Shown here in pieces: positions 16,643 through 24,043 of a DNA stretch of 41,792 nt. The DNA is from UBA7672 sp964529555 (lineage in GTDB: Bacteria; Pseudomonadota; Alphaproteobacteria; Caulobacterales; Hyphomonadaceae). The stretch is taken from positions 1 through 41,792 of the forward strand of contig CAZGWV010000023.1 in assembly GCA_964529555.1 (NCBI GenBank), read 5' to 3'. Within the stretch, counting starts at the first letter, position 1, and every line of letters begins with the position of its first letter. A program made the translations under genes and the position numbers. The notes beneath the pieces are model-generated. The model was not told where the DNA came from, did not search any database, and worked only from the letters and a program-made list of their open reading frames with translations.

Positions 16643-16663
16643 AGCCCGGCCTGCAGCCGGGCT
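16643..16663 (+). terminator. Hairpin after metZ
   Basis: AGCCCGGC / GCCGGGCT with a five-base loop, seven bases past the metZ stop and followed by GAGCCGACAGTTT. It probably ends the metZ transcript; the T-content downstream is weak. Confidence 0.55.
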
Positions 16664-16678
16664 GAGCCGACAGTTTAG

Positions 16679-16711
16679 TTGCGGTTGCAAAATTTTTATT
16701 TGCAATCGCAA
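16679..16711. promoter_or_regulatory. Paired TTGC-N4-GCAA palindromes upstream of yceI
   Basis: Two copies of the dyad TTGC-N4-GCAA lie at 16679-16690 and 16700-16711. Their centres are 21 bases apart (two helical turns), and together they form a larger near-perfect inverted repeat around an A/T-rich core. They stand out strongly in otherwise high-GC DNA and end 85 bases before the yceI start. This is the layout of a double operator for a dimeric regulator such as a MarR-type protein. The regulator is not identified. Confidence 0.65.
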
Positions 16712-16796
16712 CAAATATGCCCATATCGGAAGTGAGACGCAAACGCCGCCGAACCGCGCGGCGCGGACGTCCATGTCATTTGAGGGACCGATTGCC

Positions 16797-17501
16797 ATGA
16801 AGAAGCTGTTTGCCGGCGCAAGCCTTGCCCTGATCCTGCTCGCCGCATGCGGACCCGCGCCCGCCACCGACGCGACGCCCGCTGCTGAAACCACGGCAGC
16901 CGCCGCGCCTGCGCCCATCGCCATCGCCTCGCCTGCGGGCGAATACGTCTCCGACCCCAACCACGCCAGCGTCGGCTTCAAGGTGCAGCACCTCGGGCTC
17001 GCGCTCTATTCGCTGAAGTTCAAGACGTTCGACGCCACCGTGACGTTCGACCCCGCCAACATCGCGGCCTCGAAAGTGACGGCGTCGATCAACGCGGCCG
17101 ACATCCTCGCCGGCTATCCGGGCGACTATGTCGCCAACCACGCCGGCTCGAAGTTCACGAACTGGGAAGACGATCTCGCCAACTCGACCAATTTCCTCGA
17201 CGCGGGCCAGTATCCGACGATCACCTTCATCTCGACCTCGGTCGAGCCCTCGGGCGAGCGCACGGCCAAGGTGACGGGCGATCTCACCCTCAAGGGCGTG
17301 ACCAAGCCGGTGACGCTGGATGTGACCTTCGCGGGCGAGACGCCTTCGCATCCGTTCTCGAAAGCGCCGGCGATCGGCTTCTCGGCCACAGGCACGTTCA
17401 AGCGTTCGGACTTCGGCCTCGCCTACCTGCTGCCGTCCATCGTGGGCGACGAGGTGAAGGTCGATATCGAAGGCGACTTCGTGCAGAAGCCGGCCTCCTA
17501 A
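16797..17501 (+). CDS. YceI family lipoprotein
   Basis: A 234-residue exported protein. A lipoprotein signal peptide (LILLAACG, Cys near residue 18) is followed by an Ala/Thr/Pro linker. The YceI lipocalin-like barrel begins at YVSDPNHASVGFKVQHLG and carries VTASINAADI, KFTNWEDDLANSTNFLDAGQ, GDLTLKGVTKPVTLDV, and IGFSATGTFKRSDFG. YceI proteins bind isoprenoid-like lipids, and several are linked to stress or polyisoprenoid transport; the lipid anchor places this one in the periplasm. ATG 16797 is preceded by GAGGGA, so the frame's earlier start is rejected. It is monocistronic, between the paired palindromes upstream and a hairpin downstream. Confidence 0.92.
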   Translation: MKKLFAGASLALILLAACGPAPATDATPAAETTAAAAPAPIAIASPAGEYVSDPNHASVGFKVQHLGLALYSLKFKTFDATVTFDPANIAASKVTASINAADILAGYPGDYVANHAGSKFTNWEDDLANSTNFLDAGQYPTITFISTSVEPSGERTAKVTGDLTLKGVTKPVTLDVTFAGETPSHPFSKAPAIGFSATGTFKRSDFGLAYLLPSIVGDEVKVDIEGDFVQKPAS

Positions 17502-17538
17502 TTCTTTCGTTTCGTAAACGCACAGATCGTATGTGTGG

Positions 17539-17567
17539 GGAGCGCGGATGCTTGTCGTCCGCGCTCC
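17539..17567 (+). terminator. Hairpin after yceI
   Basis: GGAGCGCGGA / TCCGCGCTCC with a nine-base loop, followed by TTGTGCTTATT. It lies 37 bases past the yceI stop and before apaG, and is a plausible intrinsic terminator. Confidence 0.65.
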
Positions 17568-17611
17568 TTGTGCTTATTCCGGCTCCTAGGGTCAGGACGA
17601 GGCGGTAAGAC

Positions 17612-18019
17612 GTGGCTAGCCCCTTCACCTACGAGGCCAGGACGGAAGACGTGGTCGTGCGCGTGCGGCCCAGCTTCATCGAACAGGAAAGCTCGCCCGA
17701 GGACGAGAAATTCCTCTGGGCCTACCATGTCGAGATCGAGAACCAGGGCTCGCGGACGCTGCAGCTGATGACCCGGCACTGGCGAATCACGGACGGCGAT
17801 GGGCGGACCCAGGACGTGGTGGGCGATGGCGTGGTGGGCCAACAGCCCGTCCTGCGGCCCGGCGCCAGCTTCGAATACACGTCCGGCTGCCCGCTCTCGA
17901 CGCCCTCGGGCCTGATGCGTGGAACCTACACCCTGCACGACCGGGAGGGCGACAGCCTGGTGGTCGAGATTCCCCTGTTCGCGCTGGACAGCCCGTATGA
18001 AACACGACTGCCCAACTAG
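17612..18019 (+). CDS. apaG: ApaG domain protein
   Basis: A 135-residue ApaG (DUF525) immunoglobulin-like beta-sandwich protein. The family pattern is visible in FLWAYHVEIENQGSRTLQLM, RHWRITDGDGRTQDVVGDGVVG, and FEYTSGCPLSTPSGLMRGTY. The biochemical role is unclear: it is a small soluble protein linked genetically to Co2+ tolerance and Ap4A metabolism in enterics. The start is a GTG at 17612 with a GAGGCGG stretch about eight bases upstream. It is encoded alone here, between yceI and the TonB receptor. Confidence 0.93.
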   Translation: MASPFTYEARTEDVVVRVRPSFIEQESSPEDEKFLWAYHVEIENQGSRTLQLMTRHWRITDGDGRTQDVVGDGVVGQQPVLRPGASFEYTSGCPLSTPSGLMRGTYTLHDREGDSLVVEIPLFALDSPYETRLPN

Positions 18020-18087
18020 CGGCCGCCGCCAGAGCCGCCAGACCGCCGTTGTAACGGCTGCATTTGCCCTTGCTACGCGATGTAACG

Positions 18088-18114
18088 CAGTCAGTAACGG
18101 TAAATAACTGACTG
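18088..18114. promoter_or_regulatory. Inverted repeat upstream of the TonB receptor gene
   Basis: Perfect 8-base arms CAGTCAGT / ACTGACTG around an 11-base A/T-leaning centre, 96 bases before the receptor start. Short TGTAACG-like words recur just upstream. This could be an operator or the 5' part of a leader structure controlling the uptake genes. It does not match a Fur box or a full cobalamin riboswitch by eye. Confidence 0.4.
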
Positions 18115-18209
18115 AAGCAGAACGGTTTTCCTATTCCCATCCGTGAACAGGGGGAGGCGCGGCCAAGCCGGGCGCGCCCGCACAATAAGAAACGGACGGG
18201 AGAACTACC

Positions 18210-20306
18210 GTGTCATTCGCTATCTCAAACCGCCACGCCCTGGCGGCCAGCGCCAGCCTCTTTGCTCTCTGCCTGGGAGCGGGCGGCGCATACGCGCAGT
18301 CGGGCCCGAACGCGGGTGAAGCCGGCCGCGACGTGGTCGTGGTCGTCGGTCAGACGATCGAAGAGACCCTGCCGCAGGAACTGTCCAAATACGGCTCCGA
18401 CCTGGAAATCGTGACGTCCGAGGAAATCCGCAACCAGTTGTTCGTGGATGCCCAGCAGGCCATGCAGATGGCGGTTCCGGGCCTGTATGTGAACCCGGCG
18501 AGCGGGCCGTTCAGCTACATGGATATCTCGCTGCAGGGCTCGCGCACGCAGGACATGATGTTCACGGTTGACGGCGTGCGCCTCAACAATCGCCTCTATT
18601 CGGGCACGATGAGCGACACGCTGCCGAGCAGCATGATCGAGCGGATCGAAGTCCTTAAAGGCGGCCAGAGCCTGTTCTACGGGACCCAGGCGGCTTCCGG
18701 CGTGATCAACATCGTGACGCGCGGCTACACCGACGAATTCAACGGCATGGTCACCGTCGGCGGAGATTCCAACGACGGCTTCCACCTCGATGGCTATGTC
18801 CGCGGTCAGGCCGGTCCCGGCAACTACGTGCTCTACGCCTCGCGCGATGTTGGAGATGGCTTCGAGACCTACACACGGTACGCACCCAGCCAGACGGACC
18901 GCAACCGCAGCTACAACGTCACCTCCTATGGCGGCAAATACCGCATCGCGTTCAGCGAGAACCTCGCCCTTGACGCCCGCTACCACCACGCCGACGCGCG
19001 CAATGACAACCAGAACCCGCGCCGCCTCGCCTATTCCAAGAATGTGCGCGACGAGGACGTGGCCAGCCTCGGTCTCGAATACCGCCCGGCCGACTGGGCG
19101 GAACTGCTCGTCAAGGGTTACTGGCACGACTGGGATTCGGACGTCACCACCATCTTCAACCAGCTGCAGGGCGGCACTGGCCCGATCATCGGTCAGGTCT
19201 CGGGCGGCGCCAACGTCTACTGGGGCTTCGAGGACAAGGGCGTCAATGCGCTTGCCAAGCTGACGCCGGGCGGCCCGTTCGAATATCTCGTGGGCTACGA
19301 CTACCAGACATATTCGGGCAAGGACGACTTCCTGTTCATCCCCGACCAGGAAGAGGAAGTGAACGCCTTCTTCGGCCAGATCCGCTCCACGCCGGACCTG
19401 ATCGAGAACGCCTCCTTCGCCGTCGGCGTACGGCACAGCGAAGGCCAGGGCGCCAGCATCACCGTCTGGAATGCATCGGGCCGGTACGACTTCCTTCCAG
19501 GCCTTTATGCCGAAGCCAACATCGGCACGAGCTTCCTCCTGCCGACCGCGGAACAGCTCTACGCGATCGAGTCCTTCGAACTCGGCAATCCGAACCTCGA
19601 AGCCGAGGAAGCCGAAGCTTTCAACGTCAGCCTCGGCGGCACGGTCGATGCTGGCGCATCGCTGGGCTGGCAGGCGACATATTTCCACCGCGACATCGAC
19701 AACCTGATCGGCACGACGGCGTGCGACGACGCATCCCCGGCGACAAACTGCAGCCTGCTCTACCCGAACATCGCCGATCCGATCCCAGGCACGCCCGAGA
19801 ACGAGTTCTTCATCGGCAACGAGTTCTTCTCGAACAATCCCGGCATCTCGAAAGTGCGCGGCATGGAGTTCACCGGAACGGCTGACTTCGGCAACGGCTT
19901 CTCGCTGATGGCCAGCTACACCGCTTCGGAGACCGTTGACGCCGCTGGCATCCAGCGGGCGCGCGTTCCGCGTCGCTACGGCAAGATCGGCGCGTCGTAT
20001 GACGGCGGCTCCTGGGGCGTGAACTCCTCCGCCCTCTGGGTCGGAACGATCAAGAGCACCCTCGTTGTCGGCGGCGTTGCGCAGGATTTCGGCGAGCATT
20101 TCGTCGTCGACCTGTCCGGCCACATCTACATCGACGCGGACCACAAGCACAAACTGACCGCGCGGGTACAGAACCTGTTCGACGAGGAATATGTGACGAA
20201 CCTCGGGCGTTCGGGCGCGGCGGCGGGCGACACGACCGCGCCGTTCGAATTCGGCATCCGTGGCGTCCCCCAGACATTCCACGTCTCCTACAGCTACGCT
20301 TTCTGA
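18210..20306 (+). CDS. TonB-dependent outer-membrane receptor
   Basis: A 698-residue receptor for energised uptake across the outer membrane. A signal peptide ends AYAQ near residue 30. The plug domain runs to about residue 175, with DISLQGSRTQDMMFTVDGVRLNN... and the hallmark SMIERIEVLKGGQSLFYGTQ then GVINIVTRG. A beta-barrel follows, ending in an aromatic C-terminus (SYSYAF) as required for barrel assembly. A Cys pair (ACDD...TNCS) sits in an extracellular loop. GTG 18210 follows GGGAGA by eight bases. The next gene, a PepSY membrane protein, favours iron-siderophore or another metal complex as cargo; the plug/barrel layout also resembles cobalamin receptors, so the substrate is open. Confidence 0.93.
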   Translation: MSFAISNRHALAASASLFALCLGAGGAYAQSGPNAGEAGRDVVVVVGQTIEETLPQELSKYGSDLEIVTSEEIRNQLFVDAQQAMQMAVPGLYVNPASGPFSYMDISLQGSRTQDMMFTVDGVRLNNRLYSGTMSDTLPSSMIERIEVLKGGQSLFYGTQAASGVINIVTRGYTDEFNGMVTVGGDSNDGFHLDGYVRGQAGPGNYVLYASRDVGDGFETYTRYAPSQTDRNRSYNVTSYGGKYRIAFSENLALDARYHHADARNDNQNPRRLAYSKNVRDEDVASLGLEYRPADWAELLVKGYWHDWDSDVTTIFNQLQGGTGPIIGQVSGGANVYWGFEDKGVNALAKLTPGGPFEYLVGYDYQTYSGKDDFLFIPDQEEEVNAFFGQIRSTPDLIENASFAVGVRHSEGQGASITVWNASGRYDFLPGLYAEANIGTSFLLPTAEQLYAIESFELGNPNLEAEEAEAFNVSLGGTVDAGASLGWQATYFHRDIDNLIGTTACDDASPATNCSLLYPNIADPIPGTPENEFFIGNEFFSNNPGISKVRGMEFTGTADFGNGFSLMASYTASETVDAAGIQRARVPRRYGKIGASYDGGSWGVNSSALWVGTIKSTLVVGGVAQDFGEHFVVDLSGHIYIDADHKHKLTARVQNLFDEEYVTNLGRSGAAAGDTTAPFEFGIRGVPQTFHVSYSYAF

Positions 20307-20315
20307 TAGACAGGC

Positions 20316-20351
20316 GCCGTCTCCGGTATCCTCCTCCCCACCGGAGACGGC
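20316..20351 (+). terminator. Hairpin between TonB receptor and PepSY gene
   Basis: Perfect 12-base arms GCCGTCTCCGGT / ACCGGAGACGGC with a 12-base loop, ten bases past the receptor stop and 31 before the PepSY gene. There is no T-run, so partial termination or 3' mRNA protection within an operon is as likely as full termination. Confidence 0.55.
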
Positions 20352-20382
20352 TCGGAAAGTCTGCGATTGTGGAAGCACCCTG

Positions 20383-21825
20383 ATGATCATCAAATCGCTC
20401 ATCGTCGTACACCGCTATGTCGGCGTCGTGCTGGGCGTGCTGATGACGCTGTGGTGCGTGTCCGGCTTCGTGATGATGTACCAGCCCTTCCCTGTCACGA
20501 CGCAACAGGAGCGTCTGGCGGGGCTGGATGCGCTCGATCTGAACAATTGCTGCGCCGAGCTTCCGCTCGCCGACAGCGATGAACTGGGCAATTCGCGCAT
20601 CGAGATGCTGGATGGCGCAGCCGTGCTGCGCACCTCAGGCAGCGCAGCCGCGGTCTACGACCTGGCGACCGGCGCCGAGATCGCGCCGCTGAGCGAAGAG
20701 GCCGTGCGCCGCGTGGCGGCGACCTACGCCGCCGGGAACGCCATCAATGGCGAGGTATCCAAACTCTACACCATCCATAACGACCAGTGGTCGGTGCAGG
20801 GTGCGCGGCGCTGGCAGCCCCTGTGGAAGGTCGAGTTCAACGATGCGGGCGCAAGCCGCGCCTATGTCAACGGCAAGACCGGCGAAGTGGTGCTCGACAC
20901 AAATGGCCATGAGCGGTTCTGGAACTGGCTCGGCGCCGTGCCGCACTGGCTTTATCCGACCGTGCTGCGCGAGAACGGCCCGCTGTGGAACGAGGTCGTG
21001 ATCTGGTCGTCGGCGATCGGCTGCTTCCTCGTCGTCACCGGCATGGTGATCGGCTTCATCCGCCTGCGCGGCCGCTCGGGCAAATGGTGGCCCTACCGCA
21101 ATCGCCCGATATGGATGTGGCACCACGTCTTCGGCACATTCGCCGGCGCGCTCGTGCTGACATGGACCTTCTCCGGCCTGCTGACGATGAGCCCCTGGGG
21201 TCTACTGGAGAGCGAACCTGCGATTACACGCGAGGAAGTCGCCAGCAAGATGACCGTGGGCGACGCCCGCGCGATCCTCACCGCAGCGCAAACCGATCCG
21301 GCCCTAGCCGGCGCCAGGGCGATGCGCGCGGCGCCTTTCATGGGCCAGCCTTACCTGATCGCGCAGATGGCGGATGGGACGAGCATCCGCCTCGGCGCCA
21401 ACGGCCCTGCCCCGCTGCAGCAGGCAGAGCTGGAAGCCGGCCTGCAGGCGCGCGGCGGCCTGCTCGCTTCAGGCAAGCTCGACGTGCTGACGCAGGAAGA
21501 CGACTACTATTATGGACACAAACAGCCGGTGGAATTCCCGGTCTATCGCCTGACGTTGACCGATCCCGATCAGACGCATGTCTATTTCAATGCGACCACG
21601 GGGGATGCGCGGATCATCGATGCGACGTCCAAGCGCTATCGCTGGTTCGAGTCCGGCCTGCACAGCATGGACTTCTCGTTCATGCGCGCCCGCCCGGTGT
21701 GGGACATCATCACGCTGATCCTGATGGCATTCGTGACCATCGCCTGCGCGACGGGCATGTGGATGTCGTTCACGCGGGTTGGCCAGGATTTCACGAGCGT
21801 GAAGGAGTTCTTCCGCCGCAAGTGA
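20383..21825 (+). CDS. PepSY-associated TM protein (iron-regulated membrane protein type)
   Basis: A 480-residue inner-membrane protein with about four helices and large periplasmic PepSY-like stretches. The first helix, HRYVGVVLGVLMTLWCVSGF, carries the H-x3-G pattern. A second pair includes WMWHHVFGTFAGALVLTW, and the last, WDIITLILMAFVTIACATGM, lies close to the C-terminus. This is the PepSY_TM family often encoded with TonB receptors, where some members act as ferric-siderophore reductases (histidines could hold haem). ATG 20383 follows GGAAG by eight bases; the open frame further upstream overlaps the receptor and hairpin and is unlikely. Function in metal-complex processing is inferred from context. 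Confidence 0.85.
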   Translation: MIIKSLIVVHRYVGVVLGVLMTLWCVSGFVMMYQPFPVTTQQERLAGLDALDLNNCCAELPLADSDELGNSRIEMLDGAAVLRTSGSAAAVYDLATGAEIAPLSEEAVRRVAATYAAGNAINGEVSKLYTIHNDQWSVQGARRWQPLWKVEFNDAGASRAYVNGKTGEVVLDTNGHERFWNWLGAVPHWLYPTVLRENGPLWNEVVIWSSAIGCFLVVTGMVIGFIRLRGRSGKWWPYRNRPIWMWHHVFGTFAGALVLTWTFSGLLTMSPWGLLESEPAITREEVASKMTVGDARAILTAAQTDPALAGARAMRAAPFMGQPYLIAQMADGTSIRLGANGPAPLQQAELEAGLQARGGLLASGKLDVLTQEDDYYYGHKQPVEFPVYRLTLTDPDQTHVYFNATTGDARIIDATSKRYRWFESGLHSMDFSFMRARPVWDIITLILMAFVTIACATGMWMSFTRVGQDFTSVKEFFRRK

Positions 21826-21886
21826 CCCTTTCGAACATGGCTCGAACCCTCGCTCTCCTCCTCCTGTAGGGACGACCATGCCAACT

Positions 21887-21915
21887 GCCGCCGCGGACCC
21901 TGGGTCCGCGGCGGC
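21887..21915 (+). terminator. Terminator after PepSY gene
   Basis: GCCGCCGCGGACCC / GGGTCCGCGGCGGC, a 14-base perfect dyad around one base, followed by TCTTTGTC. It lies between the convergent PepSY and hslO genes and is a good intrinsic terminator for the forward operon. Confidence 0.75.
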
Positions 21916-21947
21916 TCTTTGTCGGGGGATCGCAGAGACGCGGCCAG

Positions 21948-22880
21948 CTAGATCCGGTCGGCCTGGAACCGATAGATCCGGCCACAGAACTGGCAGTCCG
22001 CAGCGATGGCGCCATCGGCGTCGGCGAGGGCTTTGAGTTCGCCCTTGTCCATCTGGCTGATGGTCGAGAACAGCTTCTCTTCCGAGCAGGTGCACTTGTC
22101 CGTCAGCGGCTTGGGCGGCTCCAGCCGCACGCCATTCTCGTGGAACAGGCGGAACAGGAGCGTGCCCGAGGACACATCCGGGTCGACCAGTTCGATGTCC
22201 TCGACCGTGTCGAACAGGTGGCGGGCATTGTCCCACGGCTCGTCCGTCGCGCCGCGCGCAGCGTCCCCGGCGACCTGCTGGATCAGCGCGCCGCCTGAGC
22301 GCCAGCGCTTCGTGCCGCCGGGCTCGGAGACTTCAGCCACCGCCAGGCGCACGCGCGTGGGAACCTGCTCGGATTGCGAGAACCACATCTGCGCACAATC
22401 GGAGAGCGTGGCGCCTTCTATCGGCACCATGCTCTGCCAGGGTTGCTGGCTGGAGTCGTTGGGCTGCAGCATGAGCGCCATGACGCCCTTGCCCAGCGCC
22501 TGCGGGATGTGCGGGCGCTGCCCCTTGTTGACCTTCTCGATAAAGGCCCACTTCTCCTTGTTGAGACGCAGATAGCCGCGCACGCCGCCATCGGAACGCG
22601 CTTCGGCGACCAGCAGCGAGACGGGGCCCTCGCCCTGAGCCTGCACCAGCACCTTGCCATCGAACTTGAGGGAGGCCGACACCAGCACAGCCAGCGTCAC
22701 GGCCTCGCCCAGCAGGTAGGCGGCCCAGCGCGGATAATCGTGGCGCTTCAGGATGGGATCGAGCACGCCATCGCCCAGCCGGGCGATGCGGCCGCGGACG
22801 GACGTATCCTCGATCTGGAACGTTGCGACGAAATCGTCGCCTGCGCCGAGGGCATCGAAAGGCGTGGGATTATTGACCAT
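21948..22880 (-). CDS. hslO: Hsp33 redox-regulated chaperone
   Basis: Cytoplasmic holdase chaperone activated by oxidation of a zinc centre. The four ligand cysteines are present near the C-terminus as C-T-C (263, 265) and C-Q-F-C (296, 299). The N-terminal domain shows the family strands RGRIARLGDGVLDPILKRH... and YPRWAAYLLGEAVTLAVLVS, then GPVSLLVAEARSDGGVRGY. About 310 residues from ATG 22880; in-frame ATG 22907 is possible, and neither has a strong ribosome-binding site. It runs in the same direction as argF/argD but is separated from them by the oppositely oriented folE. In many alphaproteobacteria hslO directly follows argF, so folE and the palindrome look inserted. Confidence 0.95.
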   Translation of the reverse strand: MVNNPTPFDALGAGDDFVATFQIEDTSVRGRIARLGDGVLDPILKRHDYPRWAAYLLGEAVTLAVLVSASLKFDGKVLVQAQGEGPVSLLVAEARSDGGVRGYLRLNKEKWAFIEKVNKGQRPHIPQALGKGVMALMLQPNDSSQQPWQSMVPIEGATLSDCAQMWFSQSEQVPTRVRLAVAEVSEPGGTKRWRSGGALIQQVAGDAARGATDEPWDNARHLFDTVEDIELVDPDVSSGTLLFRLFHENGVRLEPPKPLTDKCTCSEEKLFSTISQMDKGELKALADADGAIAADCQFCGRIYRFQADRI

Positions 22881-23181
22881 GGGGAGGGAGCTATCATGTG
22901 TGAGCATCCGCGCCAAATGGGGGCGCTGCCGCAGGGTTTCAACCCGGCGGGATGGGCTCAAACGCTTGCGGCAGCGTCATTCCGGGCGCGCATGGCGCGA
23001 GCCGTAACCCAGGCGCCGAGAGGCCGGCGATTGCGGCCCCGACCCTCCCCGCCTTCAGCGAAGGTGGCCGGCACGGGCGCGAGTACAGCGCCCGAATAAT
23101 TGAGACGAACGCCGCTCTGCCGCGTAGAAGACTGGCAAAGGGATCGGAACAACCCGGCCCACGCCATGAAAGACGCCCCGC
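22881..23181. other. Intergenic region hslO/folE with degenerate repeat
   Basis: About 300 bases between divergent hslO and folE. No convincing gene is visible. At about 22975-23014 there is a CGTCATTCCGGGCGCGC...GCGCGAGCC segment resembling the degenerate 'CGTCATTCCGGG' palindromic repeats scattered in alphaproteobacterial genomes. The rest should contain the promoters of both flanking genes; I cannot place them with confidence. Confidence 0.35.
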
Positions 23182-23880
23182 ATGAGCGACAAGAGCAACA
23201 GGTCCGAGCCCGCATCCGCCCGCATCCGCGCACGGCTGGAGAAGGCCAAGCGGCGCTTCCACGCCAACGACAACATCTCGGAATTTCTGGAGCCGGGCGA
23301 TCTTGAGGCGCTGCAGGCCGAGGTGCAGGACAAGATGCAGGGCGTGCTCGACAGCCTCGTGATCGACACGCAGAACGACCACAACACACACGAGACGGCG
23401 CGGCGCGTCGCCAAGATGTACGTCAGAGAGGTGTTCCGCGGGCGCTATCTTCCGCCGCCGCCGGTGACCGAGTTTCCCAACGCCGAGCACCTCAACGAGT
23501 TGATGATCGTCGGGCCGATCACGGTGCGCAGCGCCTGCAGCCATCATTTCTGTCCGATCATGGGGCGATTGTGGATCGGCGTGATGCCGAACAAGCAATC
23601 GAACCTGATCGGCCTGTCGAAATATTCGCGGCTCGCCGAATGGATCATGTCGCGTCCGCAGATTCAGGAGGAAGCGATCGCGCGCATGGCCGACCTGCTG
23701 GGCGACAAGCTGATGCCGGATGGCGTCGCCGTGGTGATGGAGGCGGATCACTTCTGCATGCAGTGGCGCGGCGTGCGCGATGTCGGCTCGAAAATGATCA
23801 ACTCGGTGATGCGCGGCGTGTTCCTGCAAGACCCGACCCTGCGGCGCGAGTTCCTGTCATTGTTGAATATGAAAGGCTAG
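23182..23880 (+). CDS. folE: GTP cyclohydrolase I
   Basis: Converts GTP to dihydroneopterin triphosphate, the first step of folate (and related pterin) synthesis. The 232-residue protein has zinc-site residues in VRSACSHHFCPIMG (Cys119, His122) and in ADHFCMQWRGVRD (Cys192), and ends with the usual helical segment. The motif differs from the common C-E-H-H-x-x-P-F version, so it belongs to a divergent FolE branch, but the three ligands are kept. ATG 23182 is used; the ribosome-binding site is weak. It stands alone on the forward strand between hslO and argF, with a large palindrome directly downstream. Confidence 0.88.
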   Translation: MSDKSNRSEPASARIRARLEKAKRRFHANDNISEFLEPGDLEALQAEVQDKMQGVLDSLVIDTQNDHNTHETARRVAKMYVREVFRGRYLPPPPVTEFPNAEHLNELMIVGPITVRSACSHHFCPIMGRLWIGVMPNKQSNLIGLSKYSRLAEWIMSRPQIQEEAIARMADLLGDKLMPDGVAVVMEADHFCMQWRGVRDVGSKMINSVMRGVFLQDPTLRREFLSLLNMKG

Positions 23881-23886
23881 GCTGCG

Positions 23887-24043
23887 AGCACGCCCTCGTG
23901 GTTCGACGGACGTAACGCCATGCGCTGCATGGCGCTACTGCTCACCATGAGGGCTAATCACGGACAGCAAAGTAACCCTCATGGTGAGCAGCGGTGCTGC
24001 GCGCCAGCGCAGTAGCGCGTCCGTCGAACCACGAGGGCGTGCT
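23887..24043. repeat. 157-bp nested palindromic element abutting argF
   Basis: Outer arms of 26 perfect bases (23887-23912 and 24018-24043) containing CTCGTGGTTCGACGGACG and its complement. Nested inside is a second perfect 16-base pair, CTGCTCACCATGAGGG / CCCTCATGGTGAGCAG (23938-23953 and 23976-23991), with imperfect pairing between the two. It can fold into one long cruciform or RNA stem. It starts six bases after folE's stop, and its right end includes the last base of the argF stop codon. The words CTCACCATGAGG and TTCGA-x-x-CACGAGG are typical of dispersed alphaproteobacterial intergenic repeats. It would serve well as a bidirectional terminator for the convergent folE and argF. Confidence 0.9.

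Noticed and set aside
18020..18209. Cobalamin riboswitch before the TonB receptor
   Set aside because: A GAGCCGCCAGACCGCC stretch loosely recalls the B12 box but mismatches key positions, and the space is too short since it abuts apaG.
18225..20402. A 725-codon open frame on the reverse strand across the TonB receptor
   Set aside because: It mirrors the codon bias of a clearly real receptor gene; its translation has no family features.
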